64,000 nt of DNA from Viola odorata (GCA_963691705.1 OY829540.1:46474158-46538157); one strand, 5' to 3'; counted from the stretch's first letter, positions 1-11,615 are shown. Translations and numbers: made by a program. The notes: generated from the sequence alone by a model not told the origin.

Positions 1-199
1 CAAGCTCGTGAGCCCCTAGGATGGGATGGTGTCGTGCGTGTAGAGTCGCGTGAGTCCCCCCCCCCGCTGATGTCGACCATCCTAGGTATTCTTCTCTGAT
101 TCTCGAGCGATATGAAGATATCTTACGGGTCTTATGGGAATCGTCCTAGCAGGAGCCGCAAGTGTGGTAGTAACGTTAGGGCTGTCTTGATTGTTATCA
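1..199 (-). repeat. Partial LTR of a Tat-family retrotransposon (element lies left of window)
   Basis: This is the right-hand end of an LTR of the family found complete at 49298-49780. Shared blocks are the run around GTCGTGCGTGTAG, GCTGATGTCGACCATCC and the terminal GTCTTGATTGTTATCA ending at 199. The middle (about 95-175) is strongly diverged. What follows 199 is not Tat internal sequence, so this is the outer edge of an element that starts left of the window, or a solo LTR. Polarity is as in the minus-strand Tat copies. Confidence 0.75.
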
Positions 200-308
200 C
201 CTAGCCGCCGTCCGGCTAGGTTGTTGACCCTCCGATGTGCCCACTGTTGCCGGGGAGAAACCAAACACCGATACACCTACTGTGATCGGGGTGAAATATT
301 TCCTTACC

Positions 309-1444
309 ATGGAGGAGCGTAGATCAGAGACAACCACATACTACGTAGAAAACCTTCCTTCTCATGTGGATCACAAGGCGTTACGCTACCTGATCACACG
401 CCGCTAGAAGCTTCCAAAATTTGGGAGTTTGATAGAAGTGTTCATTCCTAATCGTAGAAACAGGGAGGGGAAGCGATTTGGTTTTGTGCGGTTTGACTGG
501 ATTGAAAATAGGATTGACATGGAGCTTGCGTTGGATTGGCAATTCATAAGAGCATCCACCATTAGGAGTAGCCTAGGTCGGCGTGGTGGATTTGCGAGAC
601 GCGAGTCATGGGTCGGGGACTAGTCTGGCTGGAATTTGACAGCGAGATTGACCGGGAACGGGCTTTAATGGACGCGAACTCCAGGCTGTTCACCAAGGTA
701 GTGCCTCGGGAGGATGAAATCGCAAAGGGAGGTAGACTAAGTTGGATCCAATGCGTTGGGGTTCCTGTACAGACTTGGGGATATGCGACATTTGAGAAGA
801 TAAGAAGTAGGTTGGGGTCCTTGGTGGCTGTGGATGAAAACACCTTAGCGAGCAAAAGATTGGACGTTGCGAGGTGTATTATATCTACGGAACAGATAAG
901 CATACAGGAGACAATTCAGGTGAGGGTAGAAGGGATGTTTTATGATGTTTGTTGCCAAGAGGAACCCATGCATGGAGCCATTTCTAATGTTGATTGGATG
1001 ATTGGGGTAGATACAGAGCGTAATGAATATGATGGAAGCTCCGAGGATGAGGTCCCTGAATCAAATGCAAACATGGAGGAAGACGATACCCTTGCCGAGG
1101 AGTCTAAGGGCGCTAATGTCTAGGTAGAAGCGGGTGAAATATGTATGAATCAGGGGGATTACTCCCTCGTAATGATGAGGTGTAGAGGGAACAAAGTCAA
1201 AAAATTGGTCAGAAAAATAGGTAGTTTGGAAACAGTGCATTCCGATGTAGGGTCTCAGGTTAATGATCTGCGAGTGGACGATGAAGATATTGCCCACATG
1301 AACCGGGCGATGGCTATCACAATGATTGAACCGGACACGTGGAACATAGGTAGACTTCTCTCCATTACAAAGCAAGTCAATGAAACGGCTTTGCGTGATT
1401 TTGACAAAGAGAGATTTAGTGCTGAGTTGGAGAACCACAGTTGA
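309..1444 (+). pseudogene. LINE ORF1, RNA-binding (RRM-like) protein, broken
   Basis: ORF1 of plant L1-type LINEs encodes an RNA-binding protein that coats the element RNA. The ATG at 309 opens MEERRSETTTYYVENLP, an RRM first strand (RNP2-like YVENLP). The RNP1-like stretch is RFGFVRF about 55 codons on, so a single N-terminal RRM is visible. A second block (about 608-1000) holds the WIQCVGVPVQTWGYATFEKI and RLDVARCII signatures typical of the region after the RRM in plant LINE ORF1. Breaks: TAG at 405-407, a frameshift near 600-625, and TAG at 1121-1123, after which the same frame stays open to 1444. The C-terminal third is acidic and unrecognised. No zinc knuckle was seen. Confidence 0.8.
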
Positions 1445-1479
1445 TAGAGATCTAGAGTTCGCGTGGTCCCTCCCATGCA

Positions 1480-2250
1480 ATGGTCCGGTTAATTTCTTGG
1501 AATAGTAGAGGGCTTTACTCTGCCAGGAAACAGGGTTTTATCAAGAGATGTTGGCGCAGAGAGCAGTTAGATTTTTGTCTGCTTCAAGAAACTAAGAAAG
1601 AATCGGTAGATGAGTTCTTTATGCGATCCTTGTGGGGAAACCAGGAGGCATGATGGGTTTGTGCTCTTGCAAGCGGCTGGTCAGGTGGTTTACTTTCGAT
1701 GTGGAATAATAGCTCTTTTTCGCTTGAGCATTCGTTAGTGGGAGAGAGGTTTATTTGGCTAGAGGGTATTATGCAGCGTGGGAATTTTCGATGTATGGTC
1801 CTGAATGTGTATGCTTATAATGATGTAACGCGAAGGGGTCAGCTTTGGGACACCTTAGCCCAGCTTATTAAGAGTAGCGAACACCCGGTTCTAGTGGGGG
1901 GTGACTTCAATGAAATTTTAGCGCCTTCAAATAGGTTGAATGGGGAAGGGAATGCTAGGGGTATGGAGGATTTCCAAGAGTGGGTAGAGAAGTGCTGGTT
2001 ACAAGACTTAGTGTTAGTTGGTAGACGATTTACATAGGCTAATTCGGTTTGCAGAAGCAGGCTAGATAGGATCTTTATCCAAGCTGGGTGGGGGTCGGGT
2101 GTCCACGGGGCTAGACTGGTCGCTAAACACAGACACGGGTCTGATCATACTCCTTTGCTCCTCACCCAAGACGGTATGGGCTGGGGTCCAAAACCGTTCA
2201 GAGACCAGGGAACGTGGTGGGAGGTTGCGGGTTTTAAGGGCCTGGTGGCC
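1480..2250 (+). pseudogene. LINE ORF2, apurinic-type endonuclease domain
   Basis: This is the N-terminal APE-like endonuclease that nicks target DNA for target-primed reverse transcription. From the ATG at 1480 the motifs come in the expected order: LISWNSRGL, LLQETKK (metal-binding Glu), LNVYAYND, GGDFNEIL (Asp and Asn) and, near 2135-2160, GSDHTPLLL (catalytic Asp-His). Everything is in one frame apart from nonsense codons TGA (about 1651) and TAG at 2035-2037. The latter falls where LINEs have FTW, fitting TGG to TAG. Athila-1 inserts at 2250 and the frame resumes at 13149 with GWWKKATIEHPG. Confidence 0.88.
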
Positions 2251-3775
2251 TGATATGCGTGTGTTTTCTAGATATTTTCTCTTTAATTTTGCATGTTTTC
2301 CCTCCTTGATGCTACTAACTTGCTTTGTTTTCAATACGTTTTGCCATATCCAGCCCTAGAGGAGAAAAAGACAGAAAGCACACGCCTTGGGATGGAATTG
2401 AGCAGCTTTGGAAGTCTCCCAGTCTTCGTCGCGGCCTAGACGTATTTCCTCAGTCGAGCCCTAGATGCGCGCATTCATGTCCAGCCCTGGACTATCTGTG
2501 AAGCCGAAAAGTGCTGCGTTTTGCCCTCGATCAGAAGCCGCACGTGCTTGCAATCCATCTTGGAGGGCACGAAGAAAGACGCCAGCGAGATTCCTCTCTG
2601 ATCCCTTTTGAGCGTCCTAGGAATATTCTCCCTAGGACGTGGTCCAGCCCAGCTGTCCCTTTCCTCCCATTTTGTCTTCTTCCCTTAGCTGGATTTGTTC
2701 TCTAGTTAGCTTAGGGTTGTATATAAGCAGTAACTTTAGGATTTTTAGGGTAAGCAAACATTGGTAGGAGGCAGAAATCAGCATACTTTCTATTTTTTTA
2801 GTCTTTGGGATTTGTTCCTCCATCTTCAAGCTGTAGCCGCCGACTAGCCTTACTCTTTCACCGGAGCTTTTCAGCTCCGGCTGGTATTTAATAGTTTTCT
2901 TCCCATTTTCTTGTTTTCCTTTTATGCTTGCTATTGAATCTATTTATAATTATGTTATTATGAGTATGAGTAGCTAGATCTCTTTGTCTTAGCAAAGGTT
3001 TTTCCAAGGGTTGCAAGGGTAGTTGAGAAGCCTTAATGTTCTTCATAAACTCTTATGCGTGTATTCAATCTCTTGCCATTTTACTGTCATATTGCACTGG
3101 ATCTATAGAAGCCTGATCAACTGCTGTATTTTCCTTTGTAATTACTGCCATTTCTTTAGAATCAGTAGGCACCTAGCCCGGAGTCATCAGGTTGCTGGTC
3201 CAATCCGGCTAGGGCTGGAGGTTAACTAGGGTGGATCTGACAACGTCTTGCCCTAGACGTGTCTTCCTCCACTTCATGGGCCTCTGGATCTCCCCATAAG
3301 CGAACCTTGGGGAAGGACGGAGTGTCAAGGTCTTGCCCATAAGCGTACCTTGGGCGAGACTTCTCTTACGAAGGTAGACAGGAGGCCTAAGCGTACCTGG
3401 CCTCTATAGCACGTCTGCACTGTGAGAGTGGAATATCCTTGAGCTGATGATCAACTAGACCTAGACGCAACCCGCGGAATCACTTTGCTAAGACTCTTTC
3501 CTATTATCTGATTTACCCCTCTTGTGATACCGTTTTATTGCCTTTAGATAATTTTTACTTTATTTAGTTCACTTGTTAGCTTTAGTATCCGAATCTCGCT
3601 GGTTAATTTCATTAGCCAGCCCCAAACCCCCCAGTGTTACTTGTTACTGTTTAGACCTGGACATACATTACGAACAAAATATTACCATTAATCCTTGTGG
3701 TTCGACTCTGATTTGCCCTATACACATTTATTGTGCATTTTGCTAGCAGAAAATATTACTTTTGAGTGACGATCA
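2251..3775 (+). repeat. Athila-1 5' LTR
   Basis: 1525 bp, starts TGATATGCG and ends GACGATCA, immediately before the primer-binding region. It is nearly identical to 11630-13143. A TATA-like box TATATAAG at 2720-2727 is the probable core of the U3 promoter and is conserved in the other LTR. An 11-bp stretch near 3102 (around CTGGATCTATAG) is absent from the 3' LTR. Confidence 0.95.
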
Positions 3776-3780
3776 AATTT

Positions 3781-3798
3781 TGGCGCCGTTGCCGGGGA
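3781..3798 (+). other. Primer-binding site, tRNA-Asp
   Basis: TGGCGCCGTTGCCGGGGA is the exact complement of the 3' end of plant tRNA-Asp(GTC), the primer used by Athila elements. It lies five bases after the 5' LTR. The identical 18-mer occurs in Athila-2 at 32573-32590. Confidence 0.93.
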
Positions 3799-3829
3799 TT
3801 GACGGTTCTAATATTTTGTTTTTCCTTGT

Positions 3830-5401
3830 ATGACCAGGAGATCTGCTTTAGATCTACTGCCTTACGATCCAGAGCTCACTAGGACAGAAAGAGAACTCCA
3901 AAGGCAAGCCAGAGGATTATCTTCTCTCCGGAGTAGAGCTCCTGTCCCTCTTCTCGATAGAAACCTTTCAGATCTTGATACTCTTCAAAGCCTGTTTCAG
4001 GAAGCAATCGCATCTTTACATCGAGCCCTCGACAGTGTTGAGTCTATCCAGCCCCCGACATCTGAAATGGAAGATCCACCACCACCTCCTCCTGGAGGAA
4101 ATGAGGACGTAGTTCCTCCTGTTGCTCAGACCATCGATGATCTTAATGCCGCCCCAGAAGCGCCCAGTAGCTGCATCGATTGGCCTGAAGTACCTCACGA
4201 CTGGACACTCAAGTCCGCTGTCATGCACCATCTCCCTATTTTCCGAGGTGCTACCAAGGAAAATCCTCATCGCCATCTTTAGCAGCTCCATTCTATTTGC
4301 GAGGCAATGAAACCTACGAATGTCAGTATCGAGCAGGCCAAGCTCCGAGCTTTTATGTGGTCACTCAAAGATTTAACCCTCGACTGGTTTTATGATCTCC
4401 CTCCACGTTCAATCCACTCATGGGCTGAGATGACAAAAGCTTTCACGGATAAGTACTACCCTGCATCCAGGGCGATGGTGACAGTCAACCAACTTGTATC
4501 TATTCTTCAGAAAGAAGACGAGACCCTTTACCAGTACTATGAACGCTTCAAGCATATGCAAGCCTTGTGTACCTCTCATAACCTGACCGAGCACGGTCTT
4601 ATTCAGTACTTCGCCGAAGGACTGAGACCCCATGATAAAGCCTTGTTGCATGCAGCCGCTAATGGATCCCTTAGTGCTCTCACTCCAGCTGCCGCCAAGG
4701 CCATAATTCAGCTCATGGCCAAAAATGCCATTCTATTGGGAGGGGCAAGTAGCGACCAGAGTGCTCAGATAGCCGCTATGCAAGGGCAACTGACTTCTAT
4801 CCAGGGCATGCTACATACCATGACGTCTCAACAGCCGATCCAGGTCAAGGCATGCCAAATTTGCAATTACACGGATCACCCCACGGATGCTTGTCCTCAT
4901 ATCCCGGACGAGATCCAAGTGAATGCCGCTGGGTATTACAATTCACCCCCTGGCCAGAACTACAACCAGGGCTGGAAACAACTAAGCCCAGGGTGGGTAC
5001 CCAGCCCTCAACAACCAAACTCTAATCAACAGCAACATCCTTATGGTAACCACCCCCCTCCTCTCAACATGCAGTACTTTAAACCTCGACCACCGTACCC
5101 TAACCAGCAATACCAACCCTCACCACAAACAAATCAACCTTTTCCTTCACCTCCACCACCCGAAGATTGCACTAAATACAAAGACATCATCATGGAAATG
5201 CAAAAGCAGATGGGTACCATGGCAGCCGAAATGAAAGAATTAAAGAACAGAGGCAGGCTCCCTGGACAAACCGAAGCAAACCCCAAGAACGAGGCTTACG
5301 CTGTCACTCTCCGTAGTGGGCGTGAATTGCCATCCAGGGTGAGTCCAGATCTCGACGCCGAACAAACAGTCGAGCTCGGGATTAAGCCAAGAAAAATTTA
5401 G
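3830..5401 (+). pseudogene. gag: Athila-1 gag (capsid/nucleocapsid)
   Basis: Gag packages element RNA into cytoplasmic virus-like particles. The ATG at 3830 (MTRRSALDLL) matches the Athila-2 start MTRSSGEPL at 32625. A proline-rich N-terminus (PPPPPPGG) is followed by the retrotransposon-gag core, with KLRAFMWSLKD, LDWFYDLPP, FTDKYYP and YYERFKHMQALC. A CCHC zinc knuckle C-QI-C-NYTD-H-PTDA-C lies near 4850-4900, then an Asn/Gln/Pro-rich segment and a short coiled region (MEMQKQMGTMAAEMKELK). One frame runs from 3830 into pol. Breaks are TAG at 4280-4282 and TAG at 5399-5401. The second stop sits at the gag-protease border, but it is most simply another nonsense mutation. Confidence 0.9.
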
Positions 5402-6972
5402 GCGATTCCAGATGTCATGATTGACAGAATACGATCTCCTAGAGGTTCTCCGAGGAATGACAAGAAGCCCCCAGAATTTACTCAAGAATACATTCATAAG
5501 ATCCTGGAGCCTCCATTTCCCCAACGGTTGGTCAAATCGAAAAAGGAGAAGGATGACCGAGAAATATTTGATATGTTCAGTAAGGTTCTTGTCAATATCC
5601 CTTTGATTCAAGCAATCAAAAATGTGCCCCGTTATGCCAAGTTCCTCAAAACTCTTTCCACTAACAAATGTCATTTGGTCGGGGTCAACAAGATAAGTGT
5701 GGGAGCAAATGCTATTGCCCATATCCAACAGAAATTGCCTCCGAAATGTAAAGATCAGGGTATGTTTGTTATTCCATGTAAGATTGGATCGATCGAACTT
5801 GGAAAAGCTATGTGCGATCTAGGCGCAGGCATAAACGTTATGCCTTTGATAGTTTATAACAGTCTAGGCCTGTGTCCATTGAAGGAAACCCGCCTTGTTA
5901 TCCAGTTGGCCGACCGATCCATTGTCTACCCTGAAGGTATTCTAGAAGATGTCCTCGTGCAAGTAGGAGATTTTCTATACCCTGCTGATTTTTATGTTAT
6001 TACCATGGCTGAAGGAGAATCAACCAAGCCTTCGGATATTCTCCTTGGACGCCCGTTTCTCGCCACAGCGCATGCCAAGATTGATGTTCATGATGCATCG
6101 ATTACTCTCGAATTTGATGGCGAGATCATCAAATTTGATATGAATGAAGCTATGCGACACCCTACTGATTTTGCTAGCGTTAACTTCGTCGATGTTATTG
6201 ACTCCTGTGTTGAGGATGTTTCCGATCCAGCCCTGGACAACCCCCTCCGACTTGCCCTCGAGAAAAGTATTACTTCAGAAGCACTCGAAGGGATTGCCAT
6301 CGTGCACGTTACCACTCCAGAACTTCATTCTATGGTCGCATCCCTTGATGCTCTACCTATTGATCATTCGACATCTCCAGCCCTCGCTCCCTATAGTGCT
6401 GAGCATGTCAAGCTTCCTTCTTCTATCATTCAAGCTCCCGCCCTAGACCTGAAAGAACTACCTTCACACCTGAAGTATGCTTATCTTGGTGACAACAAGA
6501 CCCTTCCAGTGATTGTCTCGAACAAATTAAGTGAGAAGGAAGAAACAGAATTGATCGATCTATTGAAAGAATACAAGCAAGCTATCGGCTGGACTATTGC
6601 CGATATCAAGGGCCTGTCTCCAGCCCTGTGCACCCACTGAATCTATCTTGATGATACCAACAAAACAGTTCCTCAGCCTCAACGTCGGTTGAACCCTCCC
6701 ATGATGGAAGTAGTGAAGAAAGAAGTGCTGAAATTATTAGATGCTGGTGTCATCTACCCCATATCTGATAGCCCCTGGGTCAGCCCTATCCAGGTCGTGC
6801 CAAAGAAATCTGGCATTACCATCACTCCAGGCCAAGATGGTGAATCCATCCCAATCCGAATCTAAAATAGCTGGAGAGTATGTATTGACTATCGGCGTCT
6901 CAACGCTGCCACAAGGAAGGATCATTTCCCGCTTCCATTCATCGACCAGATGTTGGAACGTCTCGCGGGCAA
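5402..6972 (+). pseudogene. pol: Athila-1 protease and N-terminal reverse transcriptase
   Basis: This continues the gag frame. The aspartic protease is visible near 5810-5850 with active-site CDLGAGINVMPL (Athilas use D-L-G in place of D-T/S-G), then LVIQLADRSIVYPEG and the flap/C-terminal ILLGRPFLATA. The RT begins with WTIADIKGLSPALCTH and continues through RRLNPPMMEVVKKEVLKLL, GVIYPISDSPWVSP and [20 protein letters not shown] to [12 protein letters not shown]. It stops there: the catalytic region beginning LDGYSGF in Athila-2 is deleted. Stops are TGA at 6638-6640 and TAA at 6863-6865. Compared with Athila-2 the deletion is about 1.6 kb and changes frame. Confidence 0.9.
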
Positions 6973-7776
6973 GACACTAGGACTGATGATTCCAAAGTGG
7001 TAGTCGAGTTCTTGCGCACCAACATCTTTAGCCGGTTCGGAGTCCCTAGAGCACTCATCAGCGACCGCGGCACTCATTTATGTAACCGTGTTGTAGCATC
7101 TCTATTGACCAGGTATGGAGTCACCCATCGGGTCTCCACAACTTACCACCCCCAGAAAAATAGTCAGGCAGAGGTGTCTAACCGGGAGATTAAAGCAATC
7201 TTGGAAAAAACGGTCAACCAGTCCCGAAAGGATTGGAGTCTGAAGCTAGACGATGCTCTTTGGGTGTACCGTACAGCCTACAAGACCCCGATTGGGATGA
7301 CCCCTTATCGCCTTGTCTATGGTAAGCCATGCCACTTACCCGTCGAGATCGAACACAAAGCTTTTTGGGCAATTCGCAAGGTTAACATGGATCCAGGCCA
7401 GGCCGGGCAGCAACGCCGCTTACAAATTCAAGAGCTCGAGGAGCTCCGAAGTGACGCCTATAAGAATGCCCTGATTTACAAGGGTAAGACCAAGGACTAC
7501 CATGACAAGATGCTAACACCAAAGTTCTTCGAAATTGGCCAGAAAGTTCTACTCTACAACTCCCGGTTGAGACTCTTCGCGGGCAAACTGAAATCCAAAT
7601 GGACTGGTCCCTACCTAGTCACTACTGTTTTTTATCATGGTGCTGTCGAGATCCAGAGCATGGATACAGGAGTTCTATTCAAGGTCAACGGCTACAGGCT
7701 CAAGCCCTACTACGAAGGATTTCGTCCCTTCACCATCGACAAGATGGGGTTGGAGGATCCTCCTATCTCGCCTTAG
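6973..7776 (+). pseudogene. int: Athila-1 integrase, C-terminal two thirds
   Basis: Integrase inserts the cDNA into host DNA. The fragment starts just after the deletion and lacks the HHCC zinc finger and first catalytic Asp (WGIDFMGPF in Athila-2). It retains the second Asp ([11 protein letters not shown]) and the catalytic Glu (SQAEVSNRE). Next come [30 protein letters not shown] and a C-terminal GPY/F module ([12 protein letters not shown] ... VEIQSMDTG), ending at TAG 7774-7776. The open frame from 6997 has no internal stop. It cannot be catalytic without the missing Asp. Confidence 0.9.
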
Positions 7777-8336
7777 ACTCTGTTGAGAACGTCTAGGCCT
7801 GGACGTCAATACCAAGGCCAACTGAACGGGCATTCCAAATGCCGTTCCCTTCTCTTTATTTTCTTGCCCTGAACATGCATTTAATTTCCTGCCTGATTGT
7901 ATAATTTATGCCCATGCATGCACTCCTTTTTTTAATTAATGTGAATTTAATTTGTTTCTCTTTTTCCCATACATGCCATTAATTTCCCTGTTTCCTTTCC
8001 ATGTTTATCCATTTATTATCTTTATTTTTATTTTCCCTCTTTTCCTTTTCTCTTTTCGTCTTCATGTGCATTTGAAATTTGAATTCACTTACCTTTTTGC
8101 AGGAGGACACTGACACGGGGCGCTACGCCAATCCCCAGCGTGCCACGTCCACACTGTGTCAGACGCGGATCGCGTCTGACAGCGTGATTCCCTCCATCCG
8201 TCTCTATCTCTTCCCATCCCTCCCCTTTTTACGTCTTGTCAGCCTCACTTCTCTCACATATCCCTTTCACCAAACAACTCACCATCTCTACCACCTCTTT
8301 CTTCTCTCTTTTTCACCTCACCACCAACCTTTCACC
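7777..8336 (+). other. Athila-1 spacer between pol and ORF3
   Basis: About 560 bp, pyrimidine-rich and without a credible ORF. A long T/C-rich stretch (about 7840-8080) is followed by the leader of ORF3. In Athila-2 the matching spacer is 38138-38701. The pyrimidine run just before the ORF3 ATG could serve as a splice-acceptor tract for a subgenomic mRNA, but nothing here proves splicing. Confidence 0.5.
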
Positions 8337-10069
8337 ATGGTAAGAGTGAAGAAGATGGCCCACAGAAACACCCCGGGCTCCAGCCCCAACGCTCCACCTC
8401 ATAGCCCCGTGGTTTCTTCTTCCTCCACTACACATAGTAAAAACCCATCTCCTTCACCCTCTCTCACTCTACCTCCACCTACTACTCCCACCTCACAACC
8501 TCCAGCCACCGAGTCCGCCGCCGCCGATTCTCCTAGAAAGGAGCCCGACGCCACCACTGTCGTTCCTCAACTCTCACCCATGACCAGATCTGGAAAATCC
8601 AGGGCTCCAGTGCGTCACCCCACCACCAAAAGCTCTCGCCCCACGAAAGCCAAGGCCTCTCTCGCGGCCAAACGTGAACTCACGGTGTCGGAGGTGTTGA
8701 AAGAGGTTCTCATCTCTGGATCTGATGGGGAAACTGAATCCCCTGGTTCTGAGGTTGCCCCGGAGCTTGAAGTTGAAGGGAAGGACGCCATGGATGTCAG
8801 TGGCGATGGAAGAGAAGAAGAAGAGGACGTCGAGGGCTTCAGCGAAGAGGCGACCGAGTCTGGCCCAGCTTAGCAAACCCCTGAGCCCAAATCCACGGCG
8901 AAAGTTCCACCAGCGCCGGAGGATGAACCCACTCTGACTACCCAGAAGCGCAAAGAACCACCATCCAGCAAGGGGAAAGCCAAGGTCTCGACTGCCAAAA
9001 AGGCCAAGCCCTCTGTCGAGGTCTCGACACCGTCTTCCGCGTCCACCCCTCAACCTTCCCAGGTGACTTCTATCCCTTCTGCTGGTTGGGTTAAGTTTAA
9101 TGACAAGCCATCTTTAGATAGGCTAGCTGTGTTGCTCCCGAAAGGCGTGCGCCCTTGTGCACGCCTGGATATGAGTTTTCTTGAAAAGATGCATGTAGGG
9201 TCAAGAGTTAAGGAGTTTATTGCCAATATTGGGTGGGAAGTGTTGTTCTTCCTCGAGCATCCGAACTTTGTCGAGCTCTCCCTAGAGTTCTTTACTTCAT
9301 TTTGGACTGTCTCTGAGCATTTTAAGTCTAGAGGTAAGACTTCCTCTGATTTGTCTACCCCGGAAGCCATTAGTTTTAGGTTGATGAAAAAATGGCGTTT
9401 CGGGAGCTAACTGGCAAACCCAATGCCACCTTTAGCCCAAAATCGGCCAAAGCTCATGAAATCAGTGATCCTTACCTGCGCATGTTGCACCGATATCTGG
9501 CCCTTACCTTCGCGGGTAAGCATACTTCTTCAGGCCAACTGTCGTTGCAAGAATTGTTCTTTTTATGGTGTATGTATAAAAAACATAGAGTTAACTTAGG
9601 CTTTTGGGTTGCCACCACTGTCACTGGTATTCAAAACAATAGTCGAGGCCCCGCCTTTGGTTCTCTTATCACTCTACTTGCCATTAATTTGGGTGGTCTC
9701 GACCTTGCTAAGCATAGCTCTTTAACCCCTGTCCCGGACACGGTTCTAGACCTCAGAACTCTTGACCGGATGGGGCACCTTTGTCTCTCATGCAAAGTTT
9801 TGACTTTCAGTACAGTTTGCACCATCCAGAAAGAGCAAGTTTTGGGAGCAAAGCATGGTGGTAAGTTTACTTGGCCTTCAGAAGCGCAATCTTCTACTCA
9901 ACACCCTCCAGACCCAGCTAGTAGTTCCCGCCCAGCAGCGACTCCAGCCCCCGATATCACTCCTATGTCCATCAATGCTCCAGCCCTTGAAAGGCTCCTC
10001 CACGCAATCCTTACTGAACTCTGCGGTCTGACTACTGAAGTCGCGCGCCGCAATCTTCCCCCCCATTAA
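8337..10069 (+). pseudogene. Athila-1 post-pol ORF3 (Athila-specific, env-like position)
   Basis: Athila elements carry a third gene after pol, often called env-like because of its position; its function is unproven. The ATG at 8337 opens MVRVKKMAHRN, followed by a Ser/Pro/Thr-rich and then acidic, Lys-rich low-complexity half. The conserved half begins GWVKFNDKPSLDRLAV, with FIANIGWEVLFFLEHPNFVELSLEFFTSFW, and after the break LRMLHRYLALTFAGKH and LSLQELFFLWCMY...VNLGFW. This resembles the 'putative plant transposon protein' domain. I see no clear signal peptide or transmembrane segment. Breaks: TAG at 8871-8873 and, near 9392, a frameshift with loss of about 44 residues that Athila-2 keeps. 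Confidence 0.8.
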
Positions 10070-11615
10070 GCCCGCCCTGAACAATCGTTCCACCCTCGTG
10101 GAGGGTTTTAAATTTTTGTCTTGTACTTTTCTTTAAATTTGAACTTCTGTGTTTGTGTGCCCTTCTCGCATTGAGGACAATGCGAAGCCTAAGTGTGGGG
10201 AGGGACTTTATCCTTGCTTGCTTTTTAATTTTTGTGTGTGAATGCATGTTTATTTTCATGTTTGTTGCATGATTGCATGATGCGGATTTTCTCGGATTTT
10301 TTCTAGCTATCTTTTTGCACTGTCAGTTTTGTTTAAACCCCCCCCCCCCCCCCCCAAGGCATGGACACACACTTCCAGCTTGCGCACATGAAAAAGGTCT
10401 TTTTTATCAGTCTAGGCCTAGTCACGCAGTCTTTGCCTGTTGCCACTTATGTCCACATCTAGGTCTGGATAGTTGCAATCAAAATTGAACCTTGTGAGCA
10501 TGATTGAGCCTCAACGATATATTTTTGTTCATGTGTGAATAGTTGCATGGCTTAGCAAAGCACTAAATTTGCATGATATCCCTGGGTACGGACACCATTA
10601 GTCATAGGAAAGCGTCGAAAGGACAAAAGACTTTGTAAAAATTTCTTTTTGCTTCTCTTCTCCTTTGTTTTTCGCCATCTTCTTCTCTCCATCTCTAGAC
10701 CCCGACACCCCCTTCTCACCCTATTTTCTTAACCATTTGAGCTGATTCATTCATCTTTTCCTTGGCAGGTGAGGTAGAGTTCGAAGAGGGCAATGTCGAG
10801 GGCTAGACAACACAACCAAGCCGAAGTGTGGGGAAGATACATTAAAATCGCAGTGCTGAAAGCAGGAAAAAGAGCCAGCAGCATCAGAATGAAAAAAATG
10901 GAAGCAATAGCAGAAATGTCTCGCCCTAGCCATGAGAAATCCAAGCATCCAAGGTTCGTAGCCTCTTCCCAAAAAAAATAAAAATAAAAATAAAAATAAA
11001 AAATAAAAAGCAATAAAGGATCGAGGTACGAACATAAGTGAGCAAAGAACCTGCCATCATATTATCAAAGAAAGAAACTCCCCTCTCCAGAAGAAGTACC
11101 AGTCGTCTAGCCCTCATCCTCCGTCCAGCCCTCGACGAGCGCTACCTCGCCAATTTGCTTCTTTCAGCCAAGAAAACATTCCGGGTTTCATTTCATCTCC
11201 CATCTCGTCCTTAGCCACCTCTTTCACTGTTCTTTCTTCCCCCCTATTGCAAAGTCTTTTAGATCGAATGATTGCCTATGCATGTGGATCGCTACTCGGA
11301 TTGATGTGCAAATTGTGTGTTCTGTTGTGTCATTGCATTAGTTTGAGTGATTTAAACACATGAACCCTGCTATTGAGAGCGAGTGTAAACACGACCTGTG
11401 AGGATTGCTTCTGTTTGGGCCTGGATGTGGAAAAGTTTAATCTCTAGGGTCGTTATCCTTTTGGTTTAACGCAGGTGTACATCTAGGCAAGGTCTGTTGT
11501 GTCGCAGCTTGGTCTGATCCTAAGGATCGTTGCTCTTGTGTCTCGTTGAATGTGTGTCATGTGTGTCTTGGGGTGGTTTAAAGTTTTGATTGATGCTCCA
11601 GGGCGAGCATTGGGC
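10070..11615 (+). other. Athila-1 long 3' untranslated region
   Basis: About 1.5 kb between ORF3 and the polypurine tract, with no gene. It contains a C homopolymer (about 10339-10356), an (AAAAAT)-type run at about 10971-11010, and two PPT-like motifs, AAGTGTGGGGAGGG (10191-10204) and GAAGTGTGGGGAAG (about 10822-10835), echoing the true PPT. A similar leader exists in Athila-2. Confidence 0.6.

Larger units (their letters stand above)
200..2250 (+). mobile_element. L1-type plant LINE, 5' portion (interrupted by Athila-1)
   Basis: This is the 5' UTR, ORF1 and the endonuclease part of ORF2 of a non-LTR retrotransposon. The element continues at 13149 after Athila-1, and the reading frame of ORF2 runs on across the insertion once one copy of the 5-bp target duplication is discounted. 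The exact 5' end is unclear. TTGTTGACC at 221-229 resembles TTGTTGATC at 15443-15451, and TGTTGA at 222-227 recurs directly after the 3' poly-A run at 15433-15438, so the element may begin near 228. A short inverted repeat (CTAGCCG ... CGGCTAG) lies at about 201-219, between the LTR end and the LINE. Confidence 0.85.

Noticed and set aside
221..229. LINE target-site duplication (TTGTTGACC / TTGTTGATC)
   Set aside because: Only 8/9 match and not adjacent to the poly-A run; kept as a hint only, boundary left uncertain.
5399..5401. Possible programmed stop read-through between gag and protease in Athila-1
   Set aside because: Athila-2 lacks a matching stop here and other nonsense codons are scattered through the same frame.
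8574..9053. 159-codon minus-strand ORF
   Set aside because: Shadow of the low-complexity half of Athila-1 ORF3.
10339..10356. C homopolymer as a functional element
   Set aside because: Simple homopolymer in a 3' leader, not conserved in Athila-2.
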